Made by a program: the position numbers and the translations under genes. A stretch of 64,000 nucleotides of DNA from a virus. Location: positions 1 through 64,000 of the IMG/VR virus record IMGVR_UViG_3300025543_005580; one strand, given 5' to 3'. Below are positions 14,509-24,054 of the stretch, in pieces. Below the pieces are notes generated by a model. The model did no database searches. It had not been told where the DNA came from and was given only the letters and a program-made list of their open reading frames with translations. Each line of letters begins with the position of its first letter. Position 1 is the first letter of the stretch.

Positions 14509-16224
14509 CTAGCCATCACAAGCCAAACAATCATCCGTTGTTCTTGAACCTAAATCACCTTTAATTACTGAATCTGTTCTTAAATAATATAATGTTTTAA
14601 TCCCTAATTTCCAGGCTTCCATATGTACTTGATTTATCCATCTAGGAGAATCAGTAGGATCAAAGGCAACATTTAATGATTGTGTTTGGTCAATATATTT
14701 TTGACGTACTGCTGCTTGCTGAACTAATGCTAATTGGTTGATTTCAGGGAATGTTAAAAATATTTCTTTTTCATCATCAGTTAAAACATCATGAGGTAAA
14801 TTAGCTACAGAACCATTATCTGCTAAAATTTGGTCCCATATTTTATTTTGGTTCTTACCTTTATCTGTAAGTAATTTTTCTAATTCAGGATTTTTAACAA
14901 TAAATGTTCCTTTGGCACCATTAAACACATAAACATTTGCTGGTTGAGGTTCAATACCTGCGGAACAACTATTAATGCGGGAATTAGATACAGTAGGGGC
15001 AATTGCCATTACGTGAGTATTTCTCATACCAGTTCCTCTACACCATAATGGTTCTCCATATTCTAAAGCCATTTGACGAGAAGCAGCTTCTGCTTTTTGT
15101 CTAATATCACTAAAAATAGTGTGAGTCCAAGCTGTTGATGCTAATGAATTAAATGGTAAATTTTTCTGTTGTAAGAAGGTATGCCAACCCATTACTCCTA
15201 AACCTAAGGCTCTACCTTTTTTAGCATGTCTATGAGAACGAACCATAGAATCCTTACCATTAGTTTTAACGATAAATTCTTCCATCACACCATCTAAAAA
15301 GTAGGTAGCCATTTCAACTACATCTGTGTTTTTCCATTCATCATACTTAGCTAGGTTTAAGGAAGATAAACAACAAATAAACGAATGTTCCTCATCTGTA
15401 TGTAAAGTAATTTCAGAACAAATATTCGTCATACTAACATCTAAATTATTCATACGATAAGCTAAAGGATTGTCTTTGTTAACATTATCCTTAAACATAA
15501 TGTATGGTTCTCCCGTTTCTACACGTGATTTAAGTATTTCTAACCACAACGACATAGCCTCGCCGTCACGATCTTGTAAGCGCTTCATAAACGCATCATC
15601 TACAACTACAGCCTGGTGTAAATTTAAACATTGTCTGTTAGGATCACCTTTAGGTCTACGAATTTGTAGATATTCTTTAATATCTTTGTGGTTGATATCC
15701 AAATTTACTGATGCTGCTCCTCTACGAACTGATCCCTGATTAGTGGCAACAATTGTTGAATCATAAATTTTAGCCCAAGGTACAATACCTTCGGATTTTC
15801 CATTTCCTGTTATTGCTTCACCTCTTCCTCTAATTCTGCTAAGGGATATACCCACGCCTCCCCCATAACTAGTAAGGCGCATAAGCTCTGCGTTAGTGAG
15901 TCCAATACCACGGATCGAATCCGGAGTATCAATACCAAAACAACTAATAGGCAAACCCCTATCAGTACCGGTATTGCTGAGAACAGGGCTAGCGAGACCA
16001 ATCCATCCATTCCAAATATATTTAAAAAATTTATTTGCTAAGTCTGGTCTGTTTAATCTATCAGCTACAGCATTAGCGACGCGTCTATACGCTTTACGGG
16101 GAGTTTCCCCTGGTAGTAAATATCCTTTACTAATAGTAGACAAAGCTACTTCATCCATATATTCAGGGAAGTCTTTACCACGTTCCCATTGAGTATAATC
16201 TGCTACTAAACTATTATTATCCAT
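14509..16224 (-). CDS. nrdA: Ribonucleoside-diphosphate reductase large subunit (NrdA)
   Basis: 571 residues, class I. It lacks the N-terminal ATP-cone, so it is shorter than E. coli NrdA (761) and probably insensitive to dATP inhibition through that domain. Active-site cysteines are C95 (LPISCFG), C269 in the thiyl motif N-I-C-S-E (267-271) and C284/C285. The C-terminal Tyr pair in LYYLRTDS and the redox pair CLAC (C566, C569) complete the electron path. It makes dNDPs together with NrdB, which lies 2 nt upstream in the operon; the phage thioredoxin may recharge it. Confidence 0.97.
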   Translation of the reverse strand: MDNNSLVADYTQWERGKDFPEYMDEVALSTISKGYLLPGETPRKAYRRVANAVADRLNRPDLANKFFKYIWNGWIGLASPVLSNTGTDRGLPISCFGIDTPDSIRGIGLTNAELMRLTSYGGGVGISLSRIRGRGEAITGNGKSEGIVPWAKIYDSTIVATNQGSVRRGAASVNLDINHKDIKEYLQIRRPKGDPNRQCLNLHQAVVVDDAFMKRLQDRDGEAMSLWLEILKSRVETGEPYIMFKDNVNKDNPLAYRMNNLDVSMTNICSEITLHTDEEHSFICCLSSLNLAKYDEWKNTDVVEMATYFLDGVMEEFIVKTNGKDSMVRSHRHAKKGRALGLGVMGWHTFLQQKNLPFNSLASTAWTHTIFSDIRQKAEAASRQMALEYGEPLWCRGTGMRNTHVMAIAPTVSNSRINSCSAGIEPQPANVYVFNGAKGTFIVKNPELEKLLTDKGKNQNKIWDQILADNGSVANLPHDVLTDDEKEIFLTFPEINQLALVQQAAVRQKYIDQTQSLNVAFDPTDSPRWINQVHMEAWKLGIKTLYYLRTDSVIKGDLGSRTTDDCLACDG

Positions 16225-16226
16225 AA

Positions 16227-17210
16227 TTAAAAAATGCTTTCATCCCAACTCATATTTCCTTTAGAGTAGTTGGTTACCCGATTTGCAAAAAAGTCTGTGT
16301 GTTGTTTACCTGCTGAGAGGTGATCAAACCACTTCATTCTTTCAACAGCTGTCATATCAATGTCGGAAATAATTCCTTTATATCCCAAATCACCTAATTT
16401 AGTATTAATTCTATTTTTAATAAAGTTTTCTAAATCATATTGAGAACAACCTTCTAGATCTCCTAATGAATAACATTTACGGATAAAATCTGTTTCTAAT
16501 TTTAATGATAATAAAGCTGCTTCATTTATTGCTGCTTCAAGTTCTGGAGTTTTGAGTTCAGGATTCTCTTCGACAAGTGTTCTAAATAACCAGCATCCTG
16601 CTTCGGAATGTAATGATTCGTCTCTAATAGACCATTCAACAATTTGACCCACTCCTTTAAGCTTGTTTCGCATTTTGAAAGATAAAAGGACGGCGAAGGA
16701 AGAGAATAAATTAACTCCCTCGGTAAATGCTGAGAATATAGCGAGTGATTTAGCAACTTCGTGCAAATCCATTTCACCGTTAAAACTATCCCTAACAGCA
16801 GTAAGGTTTTCAATTTTAGCCATCGTAGCTTCGTCTTCCATAAACTCAGCGAAATTTTCAAGTCCAAGTGTTTCATTTAATAGTGAATATGCTTCGGCAT
16901 GGATTGTTTCAAATGCGCCGAATGTTGTAGCCATCATAATAACCTCAGGTTTTCTAAACCATTTTGTTACTAGTCCTGACCAATAATCATTTACAACTGT
17001 TTCCGTTTGGGCAAATCCTTTTAGGATTGAACCTATAATGTTTTTTTCTGTTTCATTTAAATTTGAATTCCAATCATTCAAATCTGACATCATTGGTACT
17101 TCTGTGTGTAACCAGTGGGCTTGTTGTTGTTTAAGCCAATAGTCAGCTGCTTCTTGGTATTCAAATGGTTTGTATACTATACGTGGTTCTATTAATCTAC
17201 TTTTACTCAT
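16227..17210 (-). CDS. nrdB: Ribonucleoside-diphosphate reductase small subunit (NrdB)
   Basis: 327 residues, ferritin-like. Diiron ligands are visible as E101 and H104 in FETIHAEAY, E164 in FTEGV, and E198 and H201 in RDESLHSE, and the radical Tyr is Y108 (E-x2-H-x3-Y). This is a tyrosyl-radical class I enzyme. It overlaps the helicase gene by 4 nt and sits directly before nrdA in transcription order. Confidence 0.97.
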   Translation of the reverse strand: MSKSRLIEPRIVYKPFEYQEAADYWLKQQQAHWLHTEVPMMSDLNDWNSNLNETEKNIIGSILKGFAQTETVVNDYWSGLVTKWFRKPEVIMMATTFGAFETIHAEAYSLLNETLGLENFAEFMEDEATMAKIENLTAVRDSFNGEMDLHEVAKSLAIFSAFTEGVNLFSSFAVLLSFKMRNKLKGVGQIVEWSIRDESLHSEAGCWLFRTLVEENPELKTPELEAAINEAALLSLKLETDFIRKCYSLGDLEGCSQYDLENFIKNRINTKLGDLGYKGIISDIDMTAVERMKWFDHLSAGKQHTDFFANRVTNYSKGNMSWDESIF

Positions 17211-18574
17211 ATCTTATTTAGTTCAAAATATTTTTGTGATAATTCTTTTCTTGTCATAAAATCTACCTCCTTAATAACCTGACGTTGTTGGGGTGCTGAT
17301 CCTTCTTCATCGTCGTTTTCTATATAGTCTGAAACTTCAAAATGTCCAGTTGAAGTATCTGCTTTTACACTATAAGTGATACCATCCATTCCATATCTAT
17401 TTTTCATAATATGAAATCTTCCAGTACCTTCAACCTTATCTTTACGTTTTCTTGAGAGTGAAATACAGAAATCAGTAATCATAATTTTATCATATGATCC
17501 TGCAGCTTTATCACCTTCAATGACATCATCTTTTGCACCTGCTCGGTTTACTTGAGAAACTGACCAAACTGGTAAATTTAATGTTCGAGCAAGTCCTTTA
17601 GTGCTAATATAAATATCATCAATTTCTCCCTTACGATCAGAAGTCTTTTTTCTTGTACCTAAAAGGTCAACGTAATCAATAATTATTAAATCTGGTTTAA
17701 ATCCTTGATCAGTACATTTTTGAATATGAGACTCTAATGTATGGATTGTTGCTTTTCCTGGAGAGAATTCTTTGATAATTAACTGCCCAACTAAATCTTC
17801 TACTGCTTGTTCTACTTTATTTCTATATTTCCCAATTGTGTCTACTGGGGTATTTGTAAAATAAGCATCATAACGTTTACCGACATATGCTTCTCCTAAT
17901 TCTAAAGTATAATGTAAGACATTATATCCCATTTTCACAGCATGTCCTCCTAAAGCAATTAAACTCCATGATTTACCACCCCCTGGGTTTCCAAAAATTA
18001 GTCCAAAATCACCTCCACCAATACCACCTTGCATTATATCATTAATACACGGCCAAGGGGAAGCGATTGGTGTTCTTTCGTCTACTCGATAACGAGACTC
18101 AACATCTTTATTATATTCATGACCAACATTTTTGTCTTGTCCCGCTTTTAGAGCGTTATCTACAATGGAACGAATTGAATCATAATCTCCGGCGTTGAGG
18201 AAATCTACACTTGTTAACAACGCTTTTTTAAGTTGTTGGTTTTTACAAAACCCAGAAAATTCTTCAATTACATATTTGAGATCTTCATCTGAGGCTTCAT
18301 ATGCTGCTCTAAGTTGTTCTTTAACAGATACTTGAAGAACTTCATTGTCTATTTTTTTAAGTTCTACCTTAAGAATATCCATTGAAGGTGTAGTATGATA
18401 TTTTTCGTAATTTTTTAGAATTTCTTTAATAATCCATTTTTGTGCTTGATTATCAAAATATTCTTCACTTAAAATATCATGAATGTTTACAAGGAAATCC
18501 TTGTGTGTCAGTAATGAGGATAAAACTTTTGTTTGAAAGCTTGGTCCATACTGAGAGAGATTAATTAATGTCAT
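17207..18574 (-). CDS. 41: Replicative DNA helicase, DnaB/T4 gp41 family
   Basis: 455 residues. The N-terminal helical domain is followed by the RecA-like motor: Walker A GNPGGGKS at 195-202, Walker B LIIIDYVDLL with D300, and SVSQVNRAG (H3/sensor). An arginine-rich block, ISLSRKRKDKVEGTGRFHI, follows. It unwinds the fork 5'-3' as a hexamer. The neighbouring 5' nuclease, UvsX and gp32-like genes form the T4-type replication cluster. No primase gene is seen in the window. Confidence 0.93.
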   Translation of the reverse strand: MTLINLSQYGPSFQTKVLSSLLTHKDFLVNIHDILSEEYFDNQAQKWIIKEILKNYEKYHTTPSMDILKVELKKIDNEVLQVSVKEQLRAAYEASDEDLKYVIEEFSGFCKNQQLKKALLTSVDFLNAGDYDSIRSIVDNALKAGQDKNVGHEYNKDVESRYRVDERTPIASPWPCINDIMQGGIGGGDFGLIFGNPGGGKSWSLIALGGHAVKMGYNVLHYTLELGEAYVGKRYDAYFTNTPVDTIGKYRNKVEQAVEDLVGQLIIKEFSPGKATIHTLESHIQKCTDQGFKPDLIIIDYVDLLGTRKKTSDRKGEIDDIYISTKGLARTLNLPVWSVSQVNRAGAKDDVIEGDKAAGSYDKIMITDFCISLSRKRKDKVEGTGRFHIMKNRYGMDGITYSVKADTSTGHFEVSDYIENDDEEGSAPQQRQVIKEVDFMTRKELSQKYFELNKI

Positions 18575-18577
18575 AAC

Positions 18578-19621
18578 TTATTTTTCTATAAAACTATTTA
18601 ATACTTTAAAAATATCTTTAATCCAAAAATCTACATTTCGGATCATTTTACCAATTCCATCTTCATTATAAAGTCGTAAAAAAGCTTCAGGATTCAAAGC
18701 TGGAGGTGGAGAAGATTCAATTGCTTTTAGGTATTCTTTATCATTATCATCTATTAAGGGTTTATCTAAGTTCATTAATTTGAAATTAGTCTCTAAACGT
18801 TTAATATCTTGAACAACCCTAGCATATACAACATGGTCTTTTAGTTTATCTACTGAAATATTATATATATCATCTAAAGTTATATGTTGTGTTTTTAATT
18901 CAGGAAATTTTTTAAAAATACCTTTCTCTCCTAATCCTTTAATACCTGGGATTTTATCTGAATTATCACCCAATAAGGTTTTATATATAATAAAATTTTC
19001 AGCTAAACAACCAAATTTTTCTTCAATAAGTTGTTTTGTATAATATGTTTTTTCCATCGGTCTCCAAACAGTAACATTTTCATTTACTAGTTGTAAGAAG
19101 TCTTTATCACTAGATACAATAACTACTTTGGAATCATGTTTTTTAGGTAAATGTTTACTATAAAAAGCAATAATATCATCGGCTTCAGCCTTATCTATAG
19201 ATACAGTTTTAACAGGTAAACATTTTAAATAATGAATTAATCGTACAATTTGATCAATTTTTGAATTATGTTCATCATCTAAATCCTCAAATATCTCCCA
19301 ATTAGTAATACGTGAAGTATGTCTACCAGATTTGTATTCGGGGAGAAGATTCTTCCTATTATTAGAAGAACCAACTCCATCGAACACAACATAAACTGAA
19401 GTAGGTTGGATTTGATTAATCAAAGAACCAACTGAGCGTATAAAACCACCTAATCCACCAATATGAACTCCATCCTGATTGATGATATTCATCATTGCAA
19501 AATTTCTAAAAAATAAATTTAACCCATCGATCAATATAACTCGATCGTGTTCATTTTGGGATTCTATATCATTACCCTCACTTATTTCATTGAGTAGTTT
19601 AAGGTAGTCTTTTTGTTTCAT
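18578..19621 (-). CDS. 5'-3' exonuclease / RNase H, FEN family (T4 Rnh-like)
   Basis: 347 residues. The PIN-like nuclease core has VILIDGLNLFFRNF (first Asp), YVVFDGVGSSNNRKNLLPEY (second Asp and Arg/Lys), KAEADDIIAFYS (acid cluster), IVSSDKDFLQLV (acid pair) and a helix-hairpin-helix, LGDNSDKIPGIKGLGEKG. These are the markers of FEN-type enzymes that remove RNA primers. T4 Rnh has 305 residues. It is separated from UvsX by a terminator and a promoter box. Confidence 0.93.
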   Translation of the reverse strand: MKQKDYLKLLNEISEGNDIESQNEHDRVILIDGLNLFFRNFAMMNIINQDGVHIGGLGGFIRSVGSLINQIQPTSVYVVFDGVGSSNNRKNLLPEYKSGRHTSRITNWEIFEDLDDEHNSKIDQIVRLIHYLKCLPVKTVSIDKAEADDIIAFYSKHLPKKHDSKVVIVSSDKDFLQLVNENVTVWRPMEKTYYTKQLIEEKFGCLAENFIIYKTLLGDNSDKIPGIKGLGEKGIFKKFPELKTQHITLDDIYNISVDKLKDHVVYARVVQDIKRLETNFKLMNLDKPLIDDNDKEYLKAIESSPPPALNPEAFLRLYNEDGIGKMIRNVDFWIKDIFKVLNSFIEK

Positions 19622-19637
19622 AACTTTTTATTTAACG

Positions 19638-19644
19638 TAAATAT
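19638..19644 (-). promoter_or_regulatory. Putative promoter box before the 5' nuclease gene
   Basis: The minus strand reads TTTTTGTATATTTACG directly after the terminator's T-run and 16 nt before the ATG, followed by an A-rich leader ending AAAAAGTTATG. Confidence 0.45.
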
Positions 19645-19645
19645 A

Positions 19646-19672
19646 CAAAAAGAGGTTGGATAAACCAACCCC
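19646..19672 (-). terminator. Rho-independent terminator after uvsX
   Basis: The minus strand reads GGTTGG-TTTAT-CCAACC followed by TCTTTTT; the six-pair stem is perfect. Confidence 0.75.
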
Positions 19673-19680
19673 ATTTGCAT

Positions 19681-20763
19681 TTATTCAGGCTCATTTGAAA
19701 AAATATTAGTTGGGGCTTCTGATGATTCTTCTTCAAAAATATCAAAATCCATTCCTCCTAGTATTTTACTCCATGCCTCTACTTGTTCACTTTTATAATT
19801 CTTAAGTGCTTTTTCATCGTCATTGATAAAGCCGTGAGGTGTCATAATAATTCTACCTCTAGTAGTAATACCATTAATATGGTTTTTATCAATCTGTAGA
19901 TTTGTACGTTTAGCAAATTCTACTTGCTTACCGTCTTTAACTGCTTTGATTTTATTAGTACCTGCATTAGCAATATTACCAAATGTAACTACAAACGTTG
20001 CGTCATACCACATAGCAAACCCACCTTTGTTCATCATTTTGGGTTGTCCCATAGGCATTTCAGCTTTAGCAGCCCATACCTTATTTACACAAACTAAAGT
20101 ATTAGTATAAGGGGATGACTCTTTACGAGACATAACTACTTTCTGATTGACATTGTTGCTAAATTGGGTAGACATAGCACCTGCATTCCATTCATTGTTA
20201 TTTTTGTTTGATTTAATAGACATTTCACAAGGAATAGAACCAATTGAATCCCAGAAAAAACATAAATCATAAGGTAAATTACCTTTTTTCTGTTCATCCA
20301 TTAAATCTAAAATAAATCCAGCTACATCTTCAATTGAATTTAGGTTTTCTCTATCTATATAAATAAAATTACCTTCATAATTAATAATTTCACCTGTTTC
20401 TTCGTCTACCACTTCATCAAACTCTAAACCCATTTGTTTAGCGTGTTCCCAATTCCATTTCATCTCAGTAACAATAAAAACAGGTAGAATACCTGCTTTT
20501 TGAGCATTAACTGCTGCTTCGATAAGTGCAGTGGTTTTACCTGTGTCACTATGGCCTCGAAGAAGAACAATATGCCCAGTTGGAATACCGGGCACACTTG
20601 TTACTTCTTGAAAGGCAGGGGAAAGTGGGATCCACTGTTGAGGTTTAAACTTAACACTATTGTTAAGCATTTTCTTTTCCTTAAACTTATTAAGGTCGAA
20701 TCCTTTTTTAAGTTCTTTGGAGACCGCTTCCGTTAGCGAATCGCTTTTCTTTCTTTTTGCCAT
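19681..20763 (-). CDS. uvsX: UvsX-like RecA recombinase
   Basis: 360 residues. Walker A is GHSDTGKT at 70-77, Walker B is in YDLCFFWDSIGSIP, and the L1/L2-like region follows with MSTQFSNNVNQKVV. T4 UvsX has 391 residues and a similar GxxxxGK[ST] loop. It forms filaments on gp32-coated ssDNA and drives strand exchange and recombination-dependent replication. The C-terminus is acidic (DIFEEESSEAP). It lies 14 nt after the gp32-like gene. Confidence 0.93.
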   Translation of the reverse strand: MAKRKKSDSLTEAVSKELKKGFDLNKFKEKKMLNNSVKFKPQQWIPLSPAFQEVTSVPGIPTGHIVLLRGHSDTGKTTALIEAAVNAQKAGILPVFIVTEMKWNWEHAKQMGLEFDEVVDEETGEIINYEGNFIYIDRENLNSIEDVAGFILDLMDEQKKGNLPYDLCFFWDSIGSIPCEMSIKSNKNNNEWNAGAMSTQFSNNVNQKVVMSRKESSPYTNTLVCVNKVWAAKAEMPMGQPKMMNKGGFAMWYDATFVVTFGNIANAGTNKIKAVKDGKQVEFAKRTNLQIDKNHINGITTRGRIIMTPHGFINDDEKALKNYKSEQVEAWSKILGGMDFDIFEEESSEAPTNIFSNEPE

Positions 20764-20777
20764 AATGTATTAATTAA

Positions 20778-21596
20778 TTAAAATGGTAAATCGTCATTAT
20801 CATCCTCAAACAATGAATCAAACTTTTCAGCCTTAGTTACCTTAGGTGCTGGGGTCTTCATTGTATAATTTTTCTGTGGAGTTGATACTTCTGGTTCTTT
20901 TTCATCATCGATGATTGAACCTTCTTCATTTTCATCCTCTGGAGATAACCAATTCTGTAGGTGTGTTTTCATATCATCAAATGAATGACGTTTGAAAATC
21001 TCTAATGGGTTAGGTTGGTTCTCTAACCAATCATTTACTACATCAGCATTAGTATCAAGAGGTGTCTCTTTAACTTTAGGCATAATAGATGATTTGTTAT
21101 AAGAAGTACCTGTAACCTCAGGACCTACAGTAGTAATAGTAATATCACGACCAGTAGCTACATCAGTAAAGTCACCTACATCTTCATTATCAGCAAGGTT
21201 CAAGAAATCCATATACATTTCTTTACCAAACTGCCATAGTTTAACACCTTCATCTTCTTTACCACGAACGATAACTGGAGCAAATACACGCATTTTAGCA
21301 TCTAGTTTTTTAGCTAAACGCCAGTTTTCACTTTCGTTAGTTTGACGTAGTTGCTTTGCGAATTCAGCAATAGGATCTTTTTCACCAAAATTAGTAGGTG
21401 AGATCATTACTTTTGGACCAATACCATAGTAGAAGAATGCTTCTGTAAATGGGTTAGCTTTGTTATACTTATTAGGTACAACACGGATTGTTTGTTTACC
21501 GACTTCTGGTCGCCAAAAAACATTTTTACGTTCTCCTTGGGGAGCATTTTTTGTCTGAATGGAGTTCAGACGGTTTCTGATTTCATTTAAATCCAT
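20778..21596 (-). CDS. 32: Single-stranded DNA-binding protein, gp32-like
   Basis: 272 residues. The N-terminus (MDLNEIRNRLNSIQ) resembles the cooperative LAST-type region, followed by FWRPEVGKQTIRVVPNKYN and FYYGIGPKVMISPTNFGEKD, the OB-fold start of T4-like gp32. The zinc-binding Cys/His of T4 gp32 are absent: the protein has no cysteine in that region. The tail is acidic and ends FDSLFEDDNDDLPF, like the protein-docking tip of bacterial SSB. Position and neighbours match the T4 pattern. Confidence 0.9.
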   Translation of the reverse strand: MDLNEIRNRLNSIQTKNAPQGERKNVFWRPEVGKQTIRVVPNKYNKANPFTEAFFYYGIGPKVMISPTNFGEKDPIAEFAKQLRQTNESENWRLAKKLDAKMRVFAPVIVRGKEDEGVKLWQFGKEMYMDFLNLADNEDVGDFTDVATGRDITITTVGPEVTGTSYNKSSIMPKVKETPLDTNADVVNDWLENQPNPLEIFKRHSFDDMKTHLQNWLSPEDENEEGSIIDDEKEPEVSTPQKNYTMKTPAPKVTKAEKFDSLFEDDNDDLPF

Positions 21597-21624
21597 AACT
21601 TGTTATTATTATTATTAAAACGGT

Positions 21625-21631
21625 TAAATAT
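21625..21631 (-). promoter_or_regulatory. Putative promoter box before the gp32-like gene
   Basis: The minus strand reads CGTTTTGTATATTTAACC 28 nt before the ATG, the clearest copy of the TTTTGTATATTTA element. A weak GC-rich hairpin precedes it. Confidence 0.45.
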
Positions 21632-21656
21632 ACAAAACGGGGATTAAACCTCCAAA

Positions 21657-22139
21657 TTAAAGTTCAATAATATTATGAACTTTTGTATTTAGTTGTTTAA
21701 TTTCATTTCCTTGAGTAAGGAGGATACAATTACGATAATGTTGCCAATCAACCCTAAATTTAGGATCTACAACACCTCCATTAAGTGACTTAATTAAAGT
21801 ATTAAGAGCATTAATAGTATAAAGTGTATTAGTATCTTTTTTACGATGAACTAGAATTGTGTTAGATGGGATACCATCTACATTTCCTTGTTCAACATTA
21901 TAAGTAATAACATATTCGCCCGTACTTTTAATAAAAAGTACAAACATTTTATTATACATTATATCATATGATCTAGAAATATCATCTACCATAGAATCAA
22001 TATTCTCTTCATTTACGAAAGTACAAAATAATTTATTATTCACATCAACTGTATTTATGTTTTGGTCGAAATCATATCGACCAGTATACATATTTAGTTT
22101 TGATGTTAAAATTGGATTAGAAGTTGTATGTTGTTCCAT
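21657..22139 (-). CDS. Hypothetical protein, 160 aa
   Basis: 160 residues starting MEQHTTSNPILTSKLNMYTG. The region MFVLFIKSTGEYVITYNVEQ and NTILVHRKKDTNTLYTINAL suggests an alpha/beta fold. The start overlaps the polymerase gene by 23 nt; an internal ATG at codon 17 is a possible alternative start. No family recognised; location suggests a DNA-metabolism role. Confidence 0.65.
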   Translation of the reverse strand: MEQHTTSNPILTSKLNMYTGRYDFDQNINTVDVNNKLFCTFVNEENIDSMVDDISRSYDIMYNKMFVLFIKSTGEYVITYNVEQGNVDGIPSNTILVHRKKDTNTLYTINALNTLIKSLNGGVVDPKFRVDWQHYRNCILLTQGNEIKQLNTKVHNIIEL

Positions 22140-23397
22140 AACCTGTTTTTGTTTGTAGTTTTTTATTTTTAAATATTTTATTTATCTCTTGTTCTAAATT
22201 TTCACTCTCATCTATATCGAATAAAAAACTATCATAAGTATATAATACTATTTTAGACTTTTTACCTTTTAATAACTTATTTATTTCTATCAATATACAA
22301 ACGTTGGTCGCGGTCTCCAAGTTTTGAAGAACATAATTAAACAACTTTTGAGGGTTCATATTATCTAATTTCGATTTCTCGAGCCAATACCCAGAGCGTA
22401 AAACTTCAATATGACCATCCTCGTTAAATTTTTTCCAATTATCATCTATATATCTCTTTACTTTTTGGAAAAATTCAAGGTGTTCGTATTCCTTAAATAT
22501 TCCTCCGTATAGTTGTTTAAATGTTAATTCTTTGGCTTTTTTATAATCCACTCCGTACATATCGGCAAATGCTTGATGTACATCATCTACATCAAACTCA
22601 TAGTCTACTAAATGTGCTGCTAAATTAGGGTGATAAGCACTAATATCTATTTCTACAAATTTATCATTTTGTGGAACAAAACTTTCTCTAGCACCCGAGT
22701 CTTTATTTAAGGCTGCAAAATTAATGCCATTGTAAGAATTACTTGGTCGCTTAGTAGTTGTAAATAAATTGAAATTTGTGTAAATTTTATCATCTGAAAT
22801 TGAGTATATTGGGTTATTGGGATTAAAGTGTTTATCAAACAACTCTCTATTTATGTGAATACCATTTTTCTCAATCCCAAAAAAAGCTAACGTAGTATAC
22901 TCATTGTAGAATCTAAAATAGGGTGGCAATTCTTTATCAAGTGATGGACGAATTGTCTCATATATTTTTTCACACACCTCATAATGTTTTACTATAGGTA
23001 CTATTTTATTTATATCCTTTTTATTAGGATATTTTTGATATAATATATTGTGAGCTTGTGTTTGTTCTTGTATATACGGAGGAACGATTATGGAGCTGTC
23101 GAGCAAGGCTTTAATTTGAAAATAAAACAATGCCGATTTTTTATCGCGTACCCATAATTTATCTACTTGTGTTAATAACTCGTCTACTAGCGTTTTACTT
23201 ACACCTAAACACTCGCTATGCGTAATGCATAACATAAAACCTTTAGTTTCTATAAACGGTTTAAAATAAACTAGGGAAACATCATTTAGGGCAGGATGAA
23301 CATTATTATGAAATGGGATTATTTCAATGAATGCTTCTTTATACTGCCTATTTATTAAATAATTTATTTGTTCTTCAGTCTCTATTAACCAATACAT
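22117..23397 (-). CDS. DNA polymerase, family A core
   Basis: 426 residues, short for a family A polymerase. The polymerase motifs occur in order: T-x-x-R block TTKRPSNSYNGINFAALN with R217 region, motif A VEIDISAYHPNLAAHL with D251, motif B KKAKELTFKQLYGG (286-299), the Q-x3-A block LQNLETATN and motif C VLYTYDSFLFDID with D389. Motif C has Ser where HDE has Glu. There is no clear 3'-5' exonuclease: residues 1-180 lack its DxE motif, although part may be a decayed exonuclease fold. T4 uses a family B polymerase, so this may be a second or replacement enzyme. Confidence 0.8.
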   Translation of the reverse strand: MYWLIETEEQINYLINRQYKEAFIEIIPFHNNVHPALNDVSLVYFKPFIETKGFMLCITHSECLGVSKTLVDELLTQVDKLWVRDKKSALFYFQIKALLDSSIIVPPYIQEQTQAHNILYQKYPNKKDINKIVPIVKHYEVCEKIYETIRPSLDKELPPYFRFYNEYTTLAFFGIEKNGIHINRELFDKHFNPNNPIYSISDDKIYTNFNLFTTTKRPSNSYNGINFAALNKDSGARESFVPQNDKFVEIDISAYHPNLAAHLVDYEFDVDDVHQAFADMYGVDYKKAKELTFKQLYGGIFKEYEHLEFFQKVKRYIDDNWKKFNEDGHIEVLRSGYWLEKSKLDNMNPQKLFNYVLQNLETATNVCILIEINKLLKGKKSKIVLYTYDSFLFDIDESENLEQEINKIFKNKKLQTKTGYGTTYNF

Positions 23398-23408
23398 TTA
23401 TAACCATT

Positions 23409-24050
23409 TTACTTGTAGTACTTAATATAATTATGTTTTAAGTAATCTCCAAGTTTAGGTAATCTATTTCTAAAAGCAGTTAATTTTACTATGTTTTCGT
23501 TTGTTGTTGCTACCTTATTTTTATCTCCACTTATATTCCAAGGTAAAGTAAAAGGTATGTACATTGCAAACATTATTGATGGGTTTTTGTTAATAATTAA
23601 ATCATATTGTTCTTTATCTATTTCAATATAAATTATATTATTAGCCCTTTTAACAAAATATCTTCTAAATTCACCTATAGTATAATCTTCATCTGTTGGG
23701 TAAGTTGGATTATAATATGGATTTTGAATTGATGTAGGGACAGAAGTTAAAGCTACATAGTCAGAATAAATATTTTGTGTTGATTGGAATTCAGGTAGGA
23801 TAGTAGGGTCAGCATCATTTGATTTAAATGCGGCTACTATCTGTTTTGTTTGGGGTATAGAATTTAACTTAACATTAGGAATTTCAACTATTTCTTGAGG
23901 TTGGTCTGATTGTGGTGATTTACCTGTATAGTATTTTCCCGTTGATATTTTGTAGTAAAATCCTTTGTATGGGGTACCATCTAGATATTGATACTCTGTA
24001 CCATCTGTTTGGAGATTTGTTTTTATTTGAGATAAAGGATAATAAGGCAT
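23409..24050 (-). CDS. Hypothetical structural protein, 213 aa
   Basis: 213 residues starting MPYYPLSQIKTNLQTDGTEY. The first part contains short polar repeats (QYLDGTPYKGFYYKISTGKY) and the last part RRYFVKRANNIIYIEIDKEQ. It lies 4 nt before the hub gene and is probably a virion or baseplate protein. No family recognised; not DNA-metabolic in appearance. Confidence 0.65.
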   Translation of the reverse strand: MPYYPLSQIKTNLQTDGTEYQYLDGTPYKGFYYKISTGKYYTGKSPQSDQPQEIVEIPNVKLNSIPQTKQIVAAFKSNDADPTILPEFQSTQNIYSDYVALTSVPTSIQNPYYNPTYPTDEDYTIGEFRRYFVKRANNIIYIEIDKEQYDLIINKNPSIMFAMYIPFTLPWNISGDKNKVATTNENIVKLTAFRNRLPKLGDYLKHNYIKYYK

Positions 24051-24054
24051 AATT

